From: Nageia nagi | Lineage: Eukaryota; Pinophyta | Length of the DNA stretch: 64,000 nucleotides | Direction of reading: 5' to 3' | Assembly (NCBI GenBank): GCA_050084985.1 | Contig: JBITNC010000001.1 | Location: 139,376,001 to 139,440,000, forward strand | Shown here: one piece after another, positions 1 through 11,639 of the stretch | How the letters are laid out: each line of letters starts with the position of its first letter | How positions within the stretch are numbered: position 1 is the first letter of the stretch | Translations under genes and position numbers: made by a program | The notes under the pieces: generated by a model | The model's database searches: none | What the model saw: only the letters and a program-made list of their open reading frames with translations | Told to the model about the DNA's origin: nothing

Positions 1-200
1 GCCACGCCTCCCTGAGACCCACCTCCTTCCTTGTTCACTCCGCCTCTCCTCGCCCTCAGTCTTCTTGCTAACTCCGAAAACTTTCCCCCGGATAGAGAGA
101 AGCACTGGAGCATCGCTTCAGTTTGAGTCCAACAGAGTTGGGTGAAGGTGTTGAATTAGATAGAAGGCCTTTTGACCCTACCTTCTTCTCCATTTTTTTT
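1..200. other. GC-richer window edge, possible gene end
   Basis: This edge is visibly richer in G+C and CpG than the following DNA. Both strands are partly open: plus frame 2 is open from base 2 to a TGA near 146-148, and on the minus strand an ATG at 113-111 opens a frame running off the left edge. Either could be the terminal exon or UTR of a gene outside the window. I recognise no domain on either strand, so strand and function stay undecided. Confidence 0.3.
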
Positions 201-1114
201 TAATAAAATAAATTAGTCACTCATCTAAAATTTAATGCTAAAAGGTTTCTTTCAACTTTAATTGAGTGTTCTTCCTCCTTTCCTCGTAAATGTGTGAAAA
301 TATGGTAAATTTAATTTACTTCATTATTTTATCTTATTGTAAAAGGCAAGTTAAATAGAGTATAGGCTCATAATTAATGAGCACATGGAGATTTATGAGG
401 ACATTTTTTTTTAATTTTGGAGGATTTAATTTTTTTCTTTTTAAATATATAATTTTTGGCAATGCATTTTTTAAAGTAAGAAAGGGGGAAATGCAAGTTT
501 TTTACTTAAAATAGGATTAATTTTTTTCCTATAAAAGTATAAATACCTATTGCTTAGAACATTAAATGTGCAGTTATATATTTTTAAGAAATTTTTTTAG
601 AGAAGTAAATTTTTTTACTATGATAAAATTACAAGGGAGTGATAATTTTGGAAGTATTTTTTTTTTAGTGTTAATTTTTTTCTCTAAAGTCAAATTGCAA
701 AGGGGATGTTTAATATTTTTGCTATGGTACAATGTGGCATTTTTTTTCTTTAATTGTAAAGGTAAAATTGCTAAAGAAAGATGGATTTTTTTAGCATTAA
801 ATAAGAGAATGTTTTTGTGCTAAAGTTTTTTTTTTGCAATAAGAAGATTTTTTTTAATTTTTTTAAGTATAAAGAGAGGCTTATATTTTTTTTTAACTTA
901 AATATAGTGAACTTATGCAAAATTATGGGTGGACTTGTGCAAATTATAGAACTTATGTAAAAAGATCCTTTTAGAGTTAATAACAAAATCCATTAGACTC
1001 TTAGGTTTCAATTATTGTTGGATGATGTATCATTTATTTTACGCACTTTACTTTATGTTATGTACCTTTGCTTTATCTTTACAAAATTGCAAATATTGAA
1101 AGTTAACCTCCTAA
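201..1114. repeat. AT-rich intergenic DNA with dense T homopolymers
   Basis: No gene is visible. From about 400 to 910 the plus strand carries many T runs of 6-10 bases, spaced every 20-50 bases, giving a strong T-over-A strand asymmetry. Short ORFs here consist mainly of Phe, Leu and Ile codons from the T runs (or Lys on the other strand) and are not credible proteins. Confidence 0.5.
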
Positions 1115-1222
1115 AATGAGCACATCCACATGTATATTCTACAATATGACTTGTTTGAAGAGCCACGAGATGAGGACAAAGTAGGCTAGAGCTTTCAGTT
1201 CGATGATCCAAATGGTGAAAGG
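1115..1222 (+). pseudogene. possible orphan exon relic
   Basis: One plus-strand frame from 1115 reads as a protein-like, charged segment with residues such as YDLFEEPRDEDKVG, then a single in-frame TAG (a likely former Trp TGG), then SFQFDDPNGERF. It is followed by a donor-like AAAG|GTTTGT. Composition differs from the T-rich surroundings. I do not recognise the protein. The frame continues only briefly upstream to a TAA at 1112-1114. It may be a captured exon or chance. Confidence 0.25.
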
Positions 1223-1781
1223 TTTGTACTTTTTAATTTTTTTTAAGTTCTATGTTAGTTTAGACATACCTCCATGTAAGTGGACAAATATATGTGTAGT
1301 GATACTACATGTCTGCACGTCTATTCAAAGATTATCTTGATAACTTAGGAGGATAATTTAAAACTTAATTAAGATAATAATTTGATCGATCCAACATACG
1401 TCATAACTTTATAAAATAATTAGTACTCCTCTTTTTATGAAAGTATATTACTGATCAAGACAAATTGGTTGAAGATTTTAGATAAGAAAATATGCTTTAA
1501 CTTTATCCCTCTTGACAATTATGGTATTTGATTATGATAAAATGTTAAATGTATGGGATTTATTATGAGATTCTATTGTAAACCTTTGCACATGTGAATT
1601 TTGTTAAGCAACTTAAACATATCCTTTTGATTATCCTTGATCAAAATTTATCATGTAAATGTATAGTTGATTAATTTGAACAAATCTAAACTTGTATGAA
1701 TGATTAAACTCAACATGTAAAGTTGATTAATTTGATTCACATGCTTACATTGGTTAACACTTTCAACTTCTTTTGTAGCAA
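1223..1781. other. unassigned AT-rich stretch upstream of copia-A
   Basis: This should hold the leader and 5' LTR of the following copia element, but I find no tRNA-iMet primer-binding site and nothing matching the 3' LTR at 5658-6917. The element appears to have lost its 5' end, or it is too diverged to see. Confidence 0.4.
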
Positions 1782-2625
1782 ATGGAAGAGACTTTATCCA
1801 AGCACATTTTCAATGGTTCCAACTATGGTATTTAAGAACCTCAGATAAAAATTGAATTGTAGGCAAAGAAATTATGGCAGATAGTTAATGAGAACCTAGT
1901 TGCTCCTACATATGAGAAGGCACTTGAGGCTTACAACATAAAGAGTGAGTTGGCAACCTTTATGATTTTTTGTATAATATTAGATGAAGTGCCTCTTATG
2001 ATCTTTTCATCAACCCTTACAAAGAAAGCTTAGGATAAGCTTAAAAAAATTTACATAGGGTCTAAATTTTTAAAAAGGCTCACCATTCTCCAATAGTTGC
2101 TTCAATCTCGTCAAAGAAAAGATGAAAAATGTTACCATTTATTTGAATAAGATCATTGACCTTAGGATCTAACCTATTGGTTGTGGCTATAATTGGATAA
2201 TGATGAGTTCATGGTCATCATTTTGCAAATTTTTTTTTGAAAGTTTGATAACTTTGTGATAGTTATTAAGACTAAGCTTAATGAAGAAGAAGAAGTCTTC
2301 TCTCTTAAGAACCTTTCAAGGCTCTTGTTGAATCATAAGGAAACTCTTAAAAAAAAGATGTTGATTTTTTCTTCAAAGGATAATAACATTATTCTAGGAG
2401 AAACCAAAACTTTTTTTAAGAAGAAGTTCAAGCATTAAAAGAAGTCTTTTCTTACTACCTTCAAGAAGTTTGAAAAGAAGGAAAATAACAACTACAAGCA
2501 GAGAGATGGAAAGGGTAAAGAAAACAAACTCAATCCCATGGTAAAATTCGATAAAAATTATAACTTTTGTGATGACTATGATCATAAAGAATTTGATTGC
2601 TACAAAAAAAAAGTGAAGAAAAAAA
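1782..2625 (+). pseudogene. copia-A gag (UBN2-type) relic
   Basis: The likely start is the ATG at 1782, whose product begins MEETLSKHIFNGSNYG, the usual opening of copia gag, with the F-G-NY motif. A KLWQIVNEN segment follows, as in the UBN2 gag domain. Several in-frame stops and frameshifts follow. At about 2560-2610 a decayed zinc knuckle remains (Cys, His and Cys in NFCDDYDHKEFDCYKKK, with the second Cys position lost). In an intact element this would package the RNA. This one cannot make a full product. Confidence 0.7.
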
Positions 2626-2639
2626 TAAAAGAAATAAAA

Positions 2640-2800
2640 ATGTGAAAAAATTCAAAGAAAAAAAGAAGATTAAAGTTGATTTTGTTTCTTATTTTTACTC
2701 TATGAATCACACTTTCTCAACTAATTGGATTGTTGACTCTAAGTGCATTAATCACTTATGCTTTAAAAATGATAAGTTTAAAAATTTTTCATAAGTATAA
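2640..2800 (+). pseudogene. copia-A aspartic protease relic
   Basis: An open segment gives NWIVDSKCINHLC, matching the copia protease active-site block W-I-V-D-S-G. The catalytic Asp is retained, but the Gly of the DSG triad is Lys, which should abolish activity. The frame then shifts. Confidence 0.7.
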
Positions 2801-3089
2801 AAAGGATGTAGCTGTGATATGTGATACTTCAATCTTTGAACTTCAACACATTGAGAGTGTGTTGATTCAAAATTCTTTAAAAATGTGTTCTATGTGCCTA
2901 AGCTCTAAATGAATCTTCTTTTTATAATTCATGTTGTAAAGAAATGATACTCATTTTAGTTCAACTCACACTCTTTATGCATTAAGAAGGGACTTGCCAC
3001 TTTGGTAAAAGGATACATGAAAGATAATATCTACATTATAGACTAAATTTCAACAAAGTTATGATTTACTTCAAATGTATGCTCTAAGG

Positions 3090-3960
3090 GTAATCTTTTA
3101 CATCAACATTTAGGGTACCTTAACCATAAAAGTATTCAAATCATGAAAGACCAAGAACTTATAGAAGGTTTACCTTTAATTTCACCCATAATTGGTCTAT
3201 GTGAGAAGTGCATCTTAGGTAAGATGAATATATAGAGATTTAAAAAAGATAAGGCAACAAGGGTAACCCAACCTCTTTAGCTTGTACATTTAGATTTGAT
3301 GGGTCTTATACTAAGTCACTTGAGGAAGCATCTTATGTTTGGACTTCATCGATGACTTCAGTAGGATAACATTTGGTTATCTACTTGAGCATAAGGGTCA
3401 AAACTTTGATAGGTTTAAATATTTTAAGATTTTAGTTAAAAATCAAATTGACTTTAATACCAAGATGTTGAGATCTGATAATGGAGGTGAGTTACTATAA
3501 TAAGTTTAATGAATATTATGCTAAGTATTAGATCGAAAGGTAGTTTATGATTCTTTAGACTCTTCAGTAACACAATGTTATTGAAAGAAAAAATAAAAAA
3601 ATTATGGAGATGACTAGATGCATGTTGGAAAATCTTTCTAATTTCTTGTGAGATGAAGTTATGAGCACTGCAATTTACACCTTCAATAGGTATCTCACAA
3701 ATGTTATTGAAGGTAAAACTTTTTTTGAGAAATGAAAATGAAATAAACTTAACATATCTCACTTTAAAGTATTTGGTTGTGAAGTATACTCCTACATTTT
3801 TTCTAAAAAAAAAGAAAAGTTTAGATAAAAGAACTTAAAAATTCAGGTTTATAGGTTATGAAATTCAACATAGAAGCTACAAGCTCTACTCTCCATCCTA
3901 TAAAGTAGTGTTCATATCAAGGGATGTAAATTTTAATGAAATTCTTAAATAATCTACTTC
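3090..3960 (+). pseudogene. copia-A integrase relic
   Basis: From about 3099 the translation shows LHQHLGYLNHKSI and, further on, LCEKCILGK: the paired His and CxxC of the GAG-pre-integrase zinc-binding domain. The core follows with VHLDLMG (first catalytic Asp region) near 3290 and MLRSDNGGE (second Asp) near 3470-3492. Stops and frameshifts between them make it non-functional. Confidence 0.75.
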
Positions 3961-4079
3961 TAATAAGGATAATGATGATCTAGATAACTCTTCAATTGCA
4001 CCTAATTGGTTGGATATCGATGTAGATAAGTCATCCTAGGAGCAAAATTTTCCAACTCAAAGGATAACAAGAAGTATGA

Positions 4080-5060
4080 TGTTGAACAAATATTTATTTA
4101 CAAAAATTGATTATAAAAATGAGCCCTTATCATTGAAAGAAGCTTCAAAGCATGAGTGATGGATAGAAGCCATGAAAGTGGAGTATGAGGTGCTCATGAA
4201 AAATGAAACTTGGAACTTGATTTTTTATCTCAATGAGAGGAATGCGATTAGAAATAAATGTATCTATAAGATTAAATATAATTAAGTTAGGGATATTGAT
4301 TAATATAAGATAAAGTTAGTATCTAAAGGTTTTATTTAAAAATACAGAGTTGATTATGAGAAAACCTTTACTCCCATAACAAAGATACCTATAATTAGGA
4401 TAATTTTTACTCTTTTAGTAACTTAAAGATGGAATTTTTTTCAACTCAATCTCAAAAATCCATTTCTCAATGGTGACTTAGATGTGAAAATTTACATGAA
4501 TCAACTAGAAGGGTTTGTTATGGAAAGAAAAAAATTATTTGTGTGCAAGCTAAAGAAGTCATTATATGGACTTAAGCAAGCACTTAGAGCTTGGTACAAG
4601 AAGATTTTAGGTTACTTTACAAATATTAGATTCTCTAAGTGCTTTTTTTGAATTTGATATATATGTGCTCAATCAAGGAAAAGATGTGATCTTAATTCAT
4701 CTTTACATGGATGATCTTTTGATCATTGAAAATAATGATAAAATCATCTAAGATTGCATATCTAAACTTAAAGTAACATTTGAAATAACTGATCTTGATC
4801 TCTTATACTACTACCTTAGAATACAAATATACCAATACAAGTATTATAATTATTTTAGTTAATCTAAGTATATATCAGACATCTTATAAAAGTTTGGAAT
4901 GGAGAAGTGCAAATCTGCTATGATCCTAGTCTCTAATGGAATCACTTTATCTCTTAGATCCAACTCTCAGTTGGTAGATGCTATAGCTTATAAGAAATTA
5001 ATTGGCAATCTTTTTTATTTTACTATTTTTAGGTCATATATTACCTTTGCAGTGAATCTA
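4080..5060 (+). pseudogene. copia-A reverse transcriptase relic
   Basis: Recognisable in order: a WIEAMKVEYEVLMKNETW block near 4160, the motif KLKKSLYGLKQALRAWYKK near 4546-4602 (the copia YGLKQ signature) and the catalytic LYMDDLLII at about 4701-4727. The DD pair is intact, but upstream stops and frameshifts prevent a full product. It lies between integrase and RNase H as expected. Confidence 0.85.
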
Positions 5061-5129
5061 ATGGCATGGTTTATGTAGAAATTATATGTTGAGCTTATCA
5101 ATATTGTTAAGTAAATCTTGAGATATGTT

Positions 5130-5560
5130 GTAGAGATGAAGGATTTTGCTCTCAAGTATTTCAAGATGCCCTCATTTATTCTCTTAAGGTTATCAAATTC
5201 TAACTAAGGGGAGATAGAGATATAATAAATCATCCTCTGTATATATGTTTAGCATTAGTTTAGATACTTTCTCTAAAACTTTCAAGAAGTAGCCTACTAT
5301 TTTTCTTTCCACCATGGAAGTCAAATATCGAGCCATGTCTATTGCAACCCAAGAATTTATTTCAATTAAGCATATTCTAAAACAAATTGGGTATGAGGAA
5401 GCTCACCTATATCATATTTCTTCACATAACCAATCGATTATTTTTTTGGTTAAGAATCCTATTTTTTATCAAAGAACAAAATATGTAAAAATTCAAACCC
5501 ACTTCATCAGGGAGAAGGTTCTAGATGGCATCATACACTTGTAGTATTGTCCATCTACCT
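5130..5560 (+). pseudogene. copia-A RNase H relic
   Basis: The longest open piece (5314-5544) includes STMEVKYRAMSIATQEFI, the copia STTEAEYxALS motif with its catalytic Glu region. Further on are NQSIIFLVKNPIFYQRTKY and HFIREKV, the conserved C-terminal block. The N-terminal part is interrupted. The frame closes at the TAG at 5542-5544. Confidence 0.8.
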
Positions 5561-5646
5561 TGAACTTTATTGATTTGATCACCAAGACCATTCTTGAAGC
5601 TCAATTCAATAAGATTAAGAAGTATATCAAGTTAGTGAAGTTACTG

Positions 5647-5657
5647 TAAAAGGGGAG
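5647..5657 (+). other. copia-A polypurine tract
   Basis: The run AAAAGGGGAG lies just downstream of the RNase H relic and directly before TGAAGTTTG, the proposed LTR start. This is the plus-strand primer position of LTR elements. Confidence 0.6.
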
Positions 5658-5820
5658 TGAAGTTTGAATTCTTATAATGGATTCATGTTTATGATGATAA
5701 TTTCACTCTTAGAAGGATTTTTAGCTATATAGTGTTGATTTATGTATGTAATTTTTTTGGTTAGTTCTCTTTGTGTGATGAACTATTTGTACACCTTGAG
5801 CATATAATAGACCATCGTTA

Positions 5821-5971
5821 GCACTATTTAGTTATCTATGTGGGAGGAACTTATATGTGCATATGATGGATTTTTTTTCACTATTCAGTTATCCATATGT
5901 GAGAAACTCATATGTGTCTTTTGGCACTATTCAATTATCCATATGTGAGGAACTTCTATGTGCATTTTATC
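5821..5971 (+). repeat. three-copy ~46-60 bp tandem repeat in copia-A LTR
   Basis: Three diverged copies begin GCACTATTTAGTTATC (5821), CACTATTCAGTTATCC (5879) and GCACTATTCAATTATCC (5924). Each contains a TATGTG(A/G)GA block. Such arrays in the U3 part of an LTR are often promoter or enhancer repeats; that role is inference. Confidence 0.75.
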
Positions 5972-6685
5972 ATGCTCTATTTATTATAATAATCAACACA
6001 TATTTTATATACAACAGGTGACTATGAGTATTAGCTTGGCATCTCATGATGACTTATAGTGCACCATTTATCACTTTTTGGATGGTATTACTCTATTCAT
6101 TTATCTTTATTGATATGAATATGTACATGATACATCCAATTGATTTTATTTTTTGAGCTACCTGTAGCTTGTAAATTTCATCTTAAGATTGCAGGTTTTT
6201 TTACTTTAGATGTACAAGCTTATGGAGGCTCATCATGTCAAATTCTGATTGGATGACTACTTTATGTACATTGAAATCAATTATGGTTAATAATTGTATT
6301 ATAAACCATATGTTAGAAAGGTAAAGTAGTAAGTTTCAAACTAAGATCTTGCTTACTTCATAAAGATGTAAAAGTTTTCATCTTCAATTGTATTTGTATG
6401 GAGGAGAACTCTATTACTCTCTCTTTCTTATCTCTTATTCATTCTATCCCAATATTGCATTAAGAGGAAGTTTTGGAATGCATAATGCATTATTATAAGG
6501 TTTTGTAATGTTATTGTTTGTAAATTCATCAATACTTAAAGGTATCACTAAATACCTTAAGTATTTAAGTGAATATGATAATGTAAATTATCCTACACTC
6601 CTAATGAGCATGCCCCTTGGGTAAAGGATGGAGCATGTCATGTCTTTGTATAATGGTTAAAAGGGTGATCCAAGGGAGGCTTTTT

Positions 6686-6697
6686 GCCTATAAGTAG
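6686..6697 (+). promoter_or_regulatory. TATA-like box of copia-A LTR
   Basis: GCCTATAAGTAG sits in the 3' LTR upstream of a short region before the LTR end, the position of the U3/R promoter in LTR elements. Position and motif only. Confidence 0.4.
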
Positions 6698-6959
6698 AAG
6701 GCCCTCTTCTTATGATCACTTACCAAAAGTTGAAAAATGTTATGCTCTAGGATTAGTATTAGAAGAGGAAGAAAGAGGTATTTTAAGAAAGTTGTATTTG
6801 TGAATGAGAAAAATCTTAGTTAGTAGATGTAATCCCATTTTGGAGGAACCACTTATATCTTGTATCAATTTGTGAGATTATTTATGCTTTGATTATTGAT
6901 GTTTGAGTGAGATTTCAAGTGATTTTGGTAGATTAGGATTGTATTATTTAAGATTTAAA

Positions 6960-8280
6960 TCTTTCATGAATTGTATATTGACATGCTAAAAGAATGGATA
7001 AAAAGATTTTAGGGAGAGGGTATGCACTTAGCAAGGTATGTGATGAAACTTTTTATAAGATGATGTAATTATTGTGGCCAAAATGGCCAAAGATCTAAAA
7101 GATCACCTTTGAGTTCTAGAAATTTTTTGTATGAAAGTTGGGATGCAAGTGAACATAAGAAAAACACAAATCATGATTTTTTCAATGAATAAAAGAAGCA
7201 ACAATTTGAATTTTAGATTTTTGGAGAACCTCTAAAGGCAATGAAAGAATACAAATACCTAGGTATAGACTTACATAACAAAATCACTTGGAATACATGT
7301 AGGATGAAAAGAACAAAAAGTGGTTGGAGAGCTCTTTATGCACTTCAAAATAGGTGCATGAATGCTGAGTTGTGGGGTTGGAAGATCACCAAGGACTTAT
7401 TTTGCCTACTTGTTACACCAATTTTGTTGTATGGCTATAAAATATGGGCTAGTGGAACGACAAATACAAAATGAAGACAAATAGAAAGGATTCAAAAATG
7501 TCTAATCATAAATTTGATCAAAATTAAGGCCACAACACCCTATGAAATCATTCTAGCTAAAGTTGGAATGTTCCCTTTAGAAGCAACTATTATGAATAAA
7601 CTGTTATGCTACTTGAAAAAAAATAGAAATCATGAAAAACAACAAATGGCCTAGAGTAGCTAGGGATGAAGAACTACATAGGTGGAAGAGCACATGGATA
7701 AAATAAAATTAGAAATGGATTCAATGCTAGGAAATCAATATAAATGAATGCCCAAACTTTAATAAAGATATCAAGTAATATGTAAATGAAAAATTTAGAA
7801 GGGGAATATGGAAAAATGCAACCAGGAAAAGAGAATACTACATTGCAAAGTTTAACCCAACATATGAACACAAAGAAAAATGTTATATAAGAGCTAAAAT
7901 CAAACGGCAAGAGAAAATTCTAATTGCCCAAATAAGGATAAGCTCTAATAGGCTTAGATGTGAAACAAGGAGACAAACTACATCCAAAGAGTAATGGGAG
8001 GAAATGATATGTATGTTATGTAGCAGAGAGGTAGTAGAGACAAAGGAACACTTCATTTATACATGTTTGAGTTTTTCAGATATTCATGAAAAATATAAAG
8101 AAACACTTGGAAAGGGTTATATGATAGAGCTATTTGAAGAGGGTAAAATAAAAGAAGTTGACAAGTTATTAATACAAATTAGTAGAAGAGGGAATAACAT
8201 GCTTAAAAATTTAAGTTGAGGGTCCCATAGACCATGTTTGAGTGTCATGGACATAATTAAAATCTTTCATTTCATTTCAA
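6960..8280 (+). mobile_element. 5'-truncated plant LINE, ORF2 C-terminal half
   Basis: The relic begins inside the reverse transcriptase (LYIDMLKEWIKRF near 6969-7008). It continues through the decayed catalytic block (DDVIIVA near 7060; the residue before DD is a stop), GMQVNIRKTQIMIF and the open segment 7241-7474 with EYKYLGIDLHNKI, GWRALYALQNRC and PILLYGYKIWAS. The C-terminal zinc-binding block CMLCSREVVETKEHFIYTC lies at about 8010-8067. These are typical of the plant non-LTR ORF2 C-terminus. Many stops and frameshifts occur. The tail after about 8220 ends in ATTTCATTTCA. The 5' truncation abutting copia-A is usual for LINE insertion. Confidence 0.8.
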
Positions 8281-9028
8281 AAGTCAAGTCTTCCAAATTG
8301 GACCAAAAGAATTTCCAAGGGCATTCTATGCTCTTTATCAAAATCTTAATTTTATTCTATCATTTATGTGTTTTTTAATTGTGTAATATTTATTTATTTT
8401 TATTTGATATTTTAGGGTAAAATCCTTCATTTCCTTAGAAAATTTTATTTACATTTTTTTTTTTAGTATTTTTAGTATTGGCAGCTTTATAGTAACTAGC
8501 CTTGTGGACTAGAGTTTTGTAACAATGGATTGTATGATAATGATGTCTATAAGATAGTTTGCATTTAGGTAATGGATTGATGAAGGGAGTAAGAGAAATC
8601 TTTGTAGGTATTTTTGGAGAAATTTTAGGTGCATATTTTATCTTGTAGTGTGGTGAAAATATTTGTGTTATAAACAAGATTGAAAAAAATAGAAATATTT
8701 CTATTGCCATCTAATTTAATAAACTCTCCTCATAAGAGGATTTTTAGTTGGTAGTGCAAAGAGTCCCTCCCTTCAACATACTCCTTAAACAAGTTTAACG
8801 TAAAACTAAACATAACAATATATGAAAAATATAACAATTGGAAAGAATTAATTTCTTTAGAAATTGTAATATCTTTCCAAAATAGAATGTATTTGTGAAT
8901 ATGAATGTATGCATTAAATTATCAATAAAAAAATCCATATTAACATCTAAATTTGGTAAGTGATGTAAAAGAAGGTTCCAATAAAAAATCCATCTTAAAT
9001 GATTCTAAATAAAGCTTAAGTATAATGT
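8281..9028. other. unassigned AT-rich spacer
   Basis: No protein similarity is seen on either strand. Short ORFs (for example minus strand 8435-8710) have no recognisable motif. This separates the LINE tail from the tandem duplication. Confidence 0.4.
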
Positions 9029-10333
9029 AAGATATTTTCATTGATGCTTACCTATATCAAATTTCATATCTTACCCACAACTATCAATTGATGAAGATAT
9101 TTGATTCATTAGTAACCCAAAAAAGAATTCATATTAGGGACATGGAAAAATGAGTGTCGAAATATCTCAAATGTGGGATCCCCAAGTTCAAATCACCCCT
9201 TTACATATTTGGATAATGCAAAATGAAGTTTTCAAAATTTAAAGAGCATACCAAAAAAAAGAAAAATAACCCATCAAAGATGATTTTAACAAACATCTTA
9301 TATAAATAAATACATCAATTGTGATAACATCACAATGATAGAAACTAGAAAAAAATGAAATAAAAGAATAAAATATTTAAATTCATCCATCATTATCTCG
9401 TCTCATCATCAATCTAATCTCTTTACTAATTTGTAAAAATTTTAGATTAATCTTTTTTTCTCTCTCTCTTTAATTCTTATCTCCATGAATAAACTTTTTA
9501 TCAATTTAAATTCCTTGAATAACTATTATTTTTTATATTTTAACATTTTTATTCTCTTATTTATCTTTTTAACAAGATTTTGATTCAATAATAGTTAGGG
9601 GTATTAGACTTTGCTACCTTTTCCACCTCTTCCCCCCCCTTCATGATAAGATAGGAAGTCAGACTTTTCTTTCCCCTCCCATTTAAATCTATTATTTATT
9701 GATGACCTAACCCATAATAAAGTTTGATCTACTATCCTGACACTTAAGGTTTCAATTTATCTTATTTATTGATGGGAAGTAGGAAAGTCTGATCCCGATT
9801 CCTATTATTTATATCCTCAATTGAGACTCCTCTAGCTTAGTAGATGGGTGGTTAAACTTATTATTTTTTTTACATCCAACTTTTAGGTTTTGTCATCATT
9901 ATGACATGATATTTTTGTATATCAAATTTCAAGTCTTATACTTTTATATTATATGATTTAATATGTATAATATGTAAATCAATATATAATAAAATTGGCA
10001 AAAATATTATCTTTAAAATATTAAAAATTAATATATATAAAATATTTAAAACATATGCTATAAATACCAAATATTATTCCATTAAATTAACAAATCAATG
10101 CAAAGGGTTTGTGAGTGAAATGTAACAAAAGTGTGAGCATGATGTAATAGAAGGGCAAGCACAAAGTAGAAGAAGTACAGATGAATTATTTCAAAAGCAT
10201 GATAGGTTGTTATTAAGCAAATTATAGCTTAGCAAAGTTGTAATCTTTTCAAAATGTAGTCAAATGATATTCAAAATATGATAAATAAATCAAGATTATG
10301 ACTTGATCCAAAGCCCCCAAGGAATGGAAAAAT

Positions 10334-11061
10334 ATGTTGATGCAAGAAAAGCCATTCATAGAGGAGGAAATCTATATGGTACTAAAGCTTGAATTCTCTA
10401 ATGATGAGGTTAGTATTTTGATTCCGAAAAGTATAACAAAGAAGGAAGAGGAGGGGCTAAAAGCAACCCTTTTTAGTCACTTTGTGGGGGTATGACCTCC
10501 TCTAGTTATGATTTAAAGTTAGTTGAAAGCAAGATGGAGTACAAAAGGATGGGTATCCCTAGTTACTCTTCCAAGAGAATTTCTATTATTCAAATTTTAG
10601 TTTGATGAAGATCTCCAAAAGTGATAGAGATTTATCCATGATTTCTTGGGAAGAAAGGATTAATCATCAATCAATGGGAGAAAACTTTCTCCCCTAAAAA
10701 TGAAAATTTCAACCTCAATCCAAAATGGGTCTCACTACCCTAACTTCACCCATCTTGTTGGCAACCATGTGCAATAGCTGAAATTGCAAAAGCAATTGGG
10801 TCCCTTTTCATAATTAAGTGATCAACAAGATTAAAAATTAGGTTTATAGATGCAAGATTTGTGGTTAATTTAGATATTTCCAAAGCTATGATGAAGAAGA
10901 TAAAATTAAAAATAGATGATGGAAGAGAATGGATCCAAGCAATTGTATATGAAAATATACTAGTACAATGCAAAATTTGTAAGAGTTATGAGCACTATAC
11001 AAAGGATTGCCTAGAAAAGAAGAGGAGAAATGAAAAAAGGAGAGAAAAAGAAAAAAAATGA
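10334..11061 (+). pseudogene. LINE ORF1-like protein (DUF4283 plus zinc knuckle) relic
   Basis: The ATG at 10334 opens a reading with stops that contains the DUF4283 elements: a GxxATL...SHF core, a WVSLVTLPREFLLFKF strand block and DEDLQK. The open segment 10861-11061 has VNLDISKAMMKKIKLKI, then a CCHC knuckle CKICKSYEHYTKDC at about 10972-11013, then a Lys/Arg/Glu-rich tail. This is the architecture of plant L1-type ORF1 RNA-binding proteins. No ORF2 follows; the tail sequence at about 11640-11945 comes next. Confidence 0.65.
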
Positions 11062-11639
11062 AAAGGATTCTCAAGATAAAAAAAAGAGCATAGGTGGAAA
11101 TCATCTCAAAAATAAAAAATAAGAAAAAATTAAAAGAATAAAATCAAAACGTAGACAAACCAAATCACATAAAAAAAATATCAACTTCAAAAGAAGTATA
11201 ATAGAAGATATCAACCACAACAAACCAATATGTAGAGCTATTGATTTTAGAATGAATAGAAAAAGAAGAAATGAATTATAATACATATTTTTTAGAAGAT
11301 AAGACAACACATATGGAAGTTATGGAAGGGGAAGATGGAGAAATAATAATAAGGGTGAAAAAAAAAGTGAGGAATGCAGATAGTCAAGCAACAACAACAT
11401 GAAAAGAAGAAGGCAAAGATGGAATCCCATCAAGAAATATACTAAACTCTAGAAAAATAGCAAATGTTGGATCAAGATATCTAGGAAGACCATCCTAAGG
11501 AGAGACTAGAGTGAAACTCATTGAACATGATATAATGAATGGAAAAAAATTAACTCTACATCAAATTAATAAATCTCAGTCCACCTTTGGGCTGAATAAA
11601 GGATTTCTTAACTAGAATATTATAACAATAAAGAGGCAT
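11062..11639 (+). other. Lys/Glu-rich remnant after LINE ORF1
   Basis: The plus strand continues A- and G-rich and translates to Lys/Arg/Glu/Asn-rich pieces broken by stops. It is probably the low-complexity C-terminus of the ORF1 protein. No other domain is visible. ORFs on the opposite strand (10886-11104, 11101-11310) are Leu/Ile-rich antisense shadows of it. Confidence 0.4.

Larger units (their letters stand above)
1782..6917 (+). mobile_element. Ty1/copia retrotransposon relic (copia-A)
   Basis: Plus-strand copia element with the diagnostic order gag, protease, integrase, reverse transcriptase, RNase H, then a polypurine tract and a 3' LTR. All domains contain stops and frameshifts. Seen directly: protease WIVDSKCINHLC, GAG-pre-integrase His/Cys residues, integrase RSDNGGE, RT YMDD at 4704-4715 and RNase H STMEVKYRAMS. 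Integrase lying before RT is the copia criterion. No 5' LTR is detectable. The 3' LTR end is tentative. Confidence 0.85.
5658..6917 (+). repeat. copia-A 3' LTR (right end tentative)
   Basis: The LTR is proposed from TGAAG after the polypurine tract to TTTCA at 6917, the best TG...CA candidate before LINE sequence begins. It has an internal tandem repeat, a TATA-like box near 6689 and about 220 bases downstream of it. No second LTR copy exists in the window to confirm the ends. Confidence 0.45.

Noticed and set aside
566-986. ORFs on both strands in the T-run region
   Set aside because: Composition (Phe/Leu/Lys) follows the homopolymers; no motif, start context or codon structure supports a gene.
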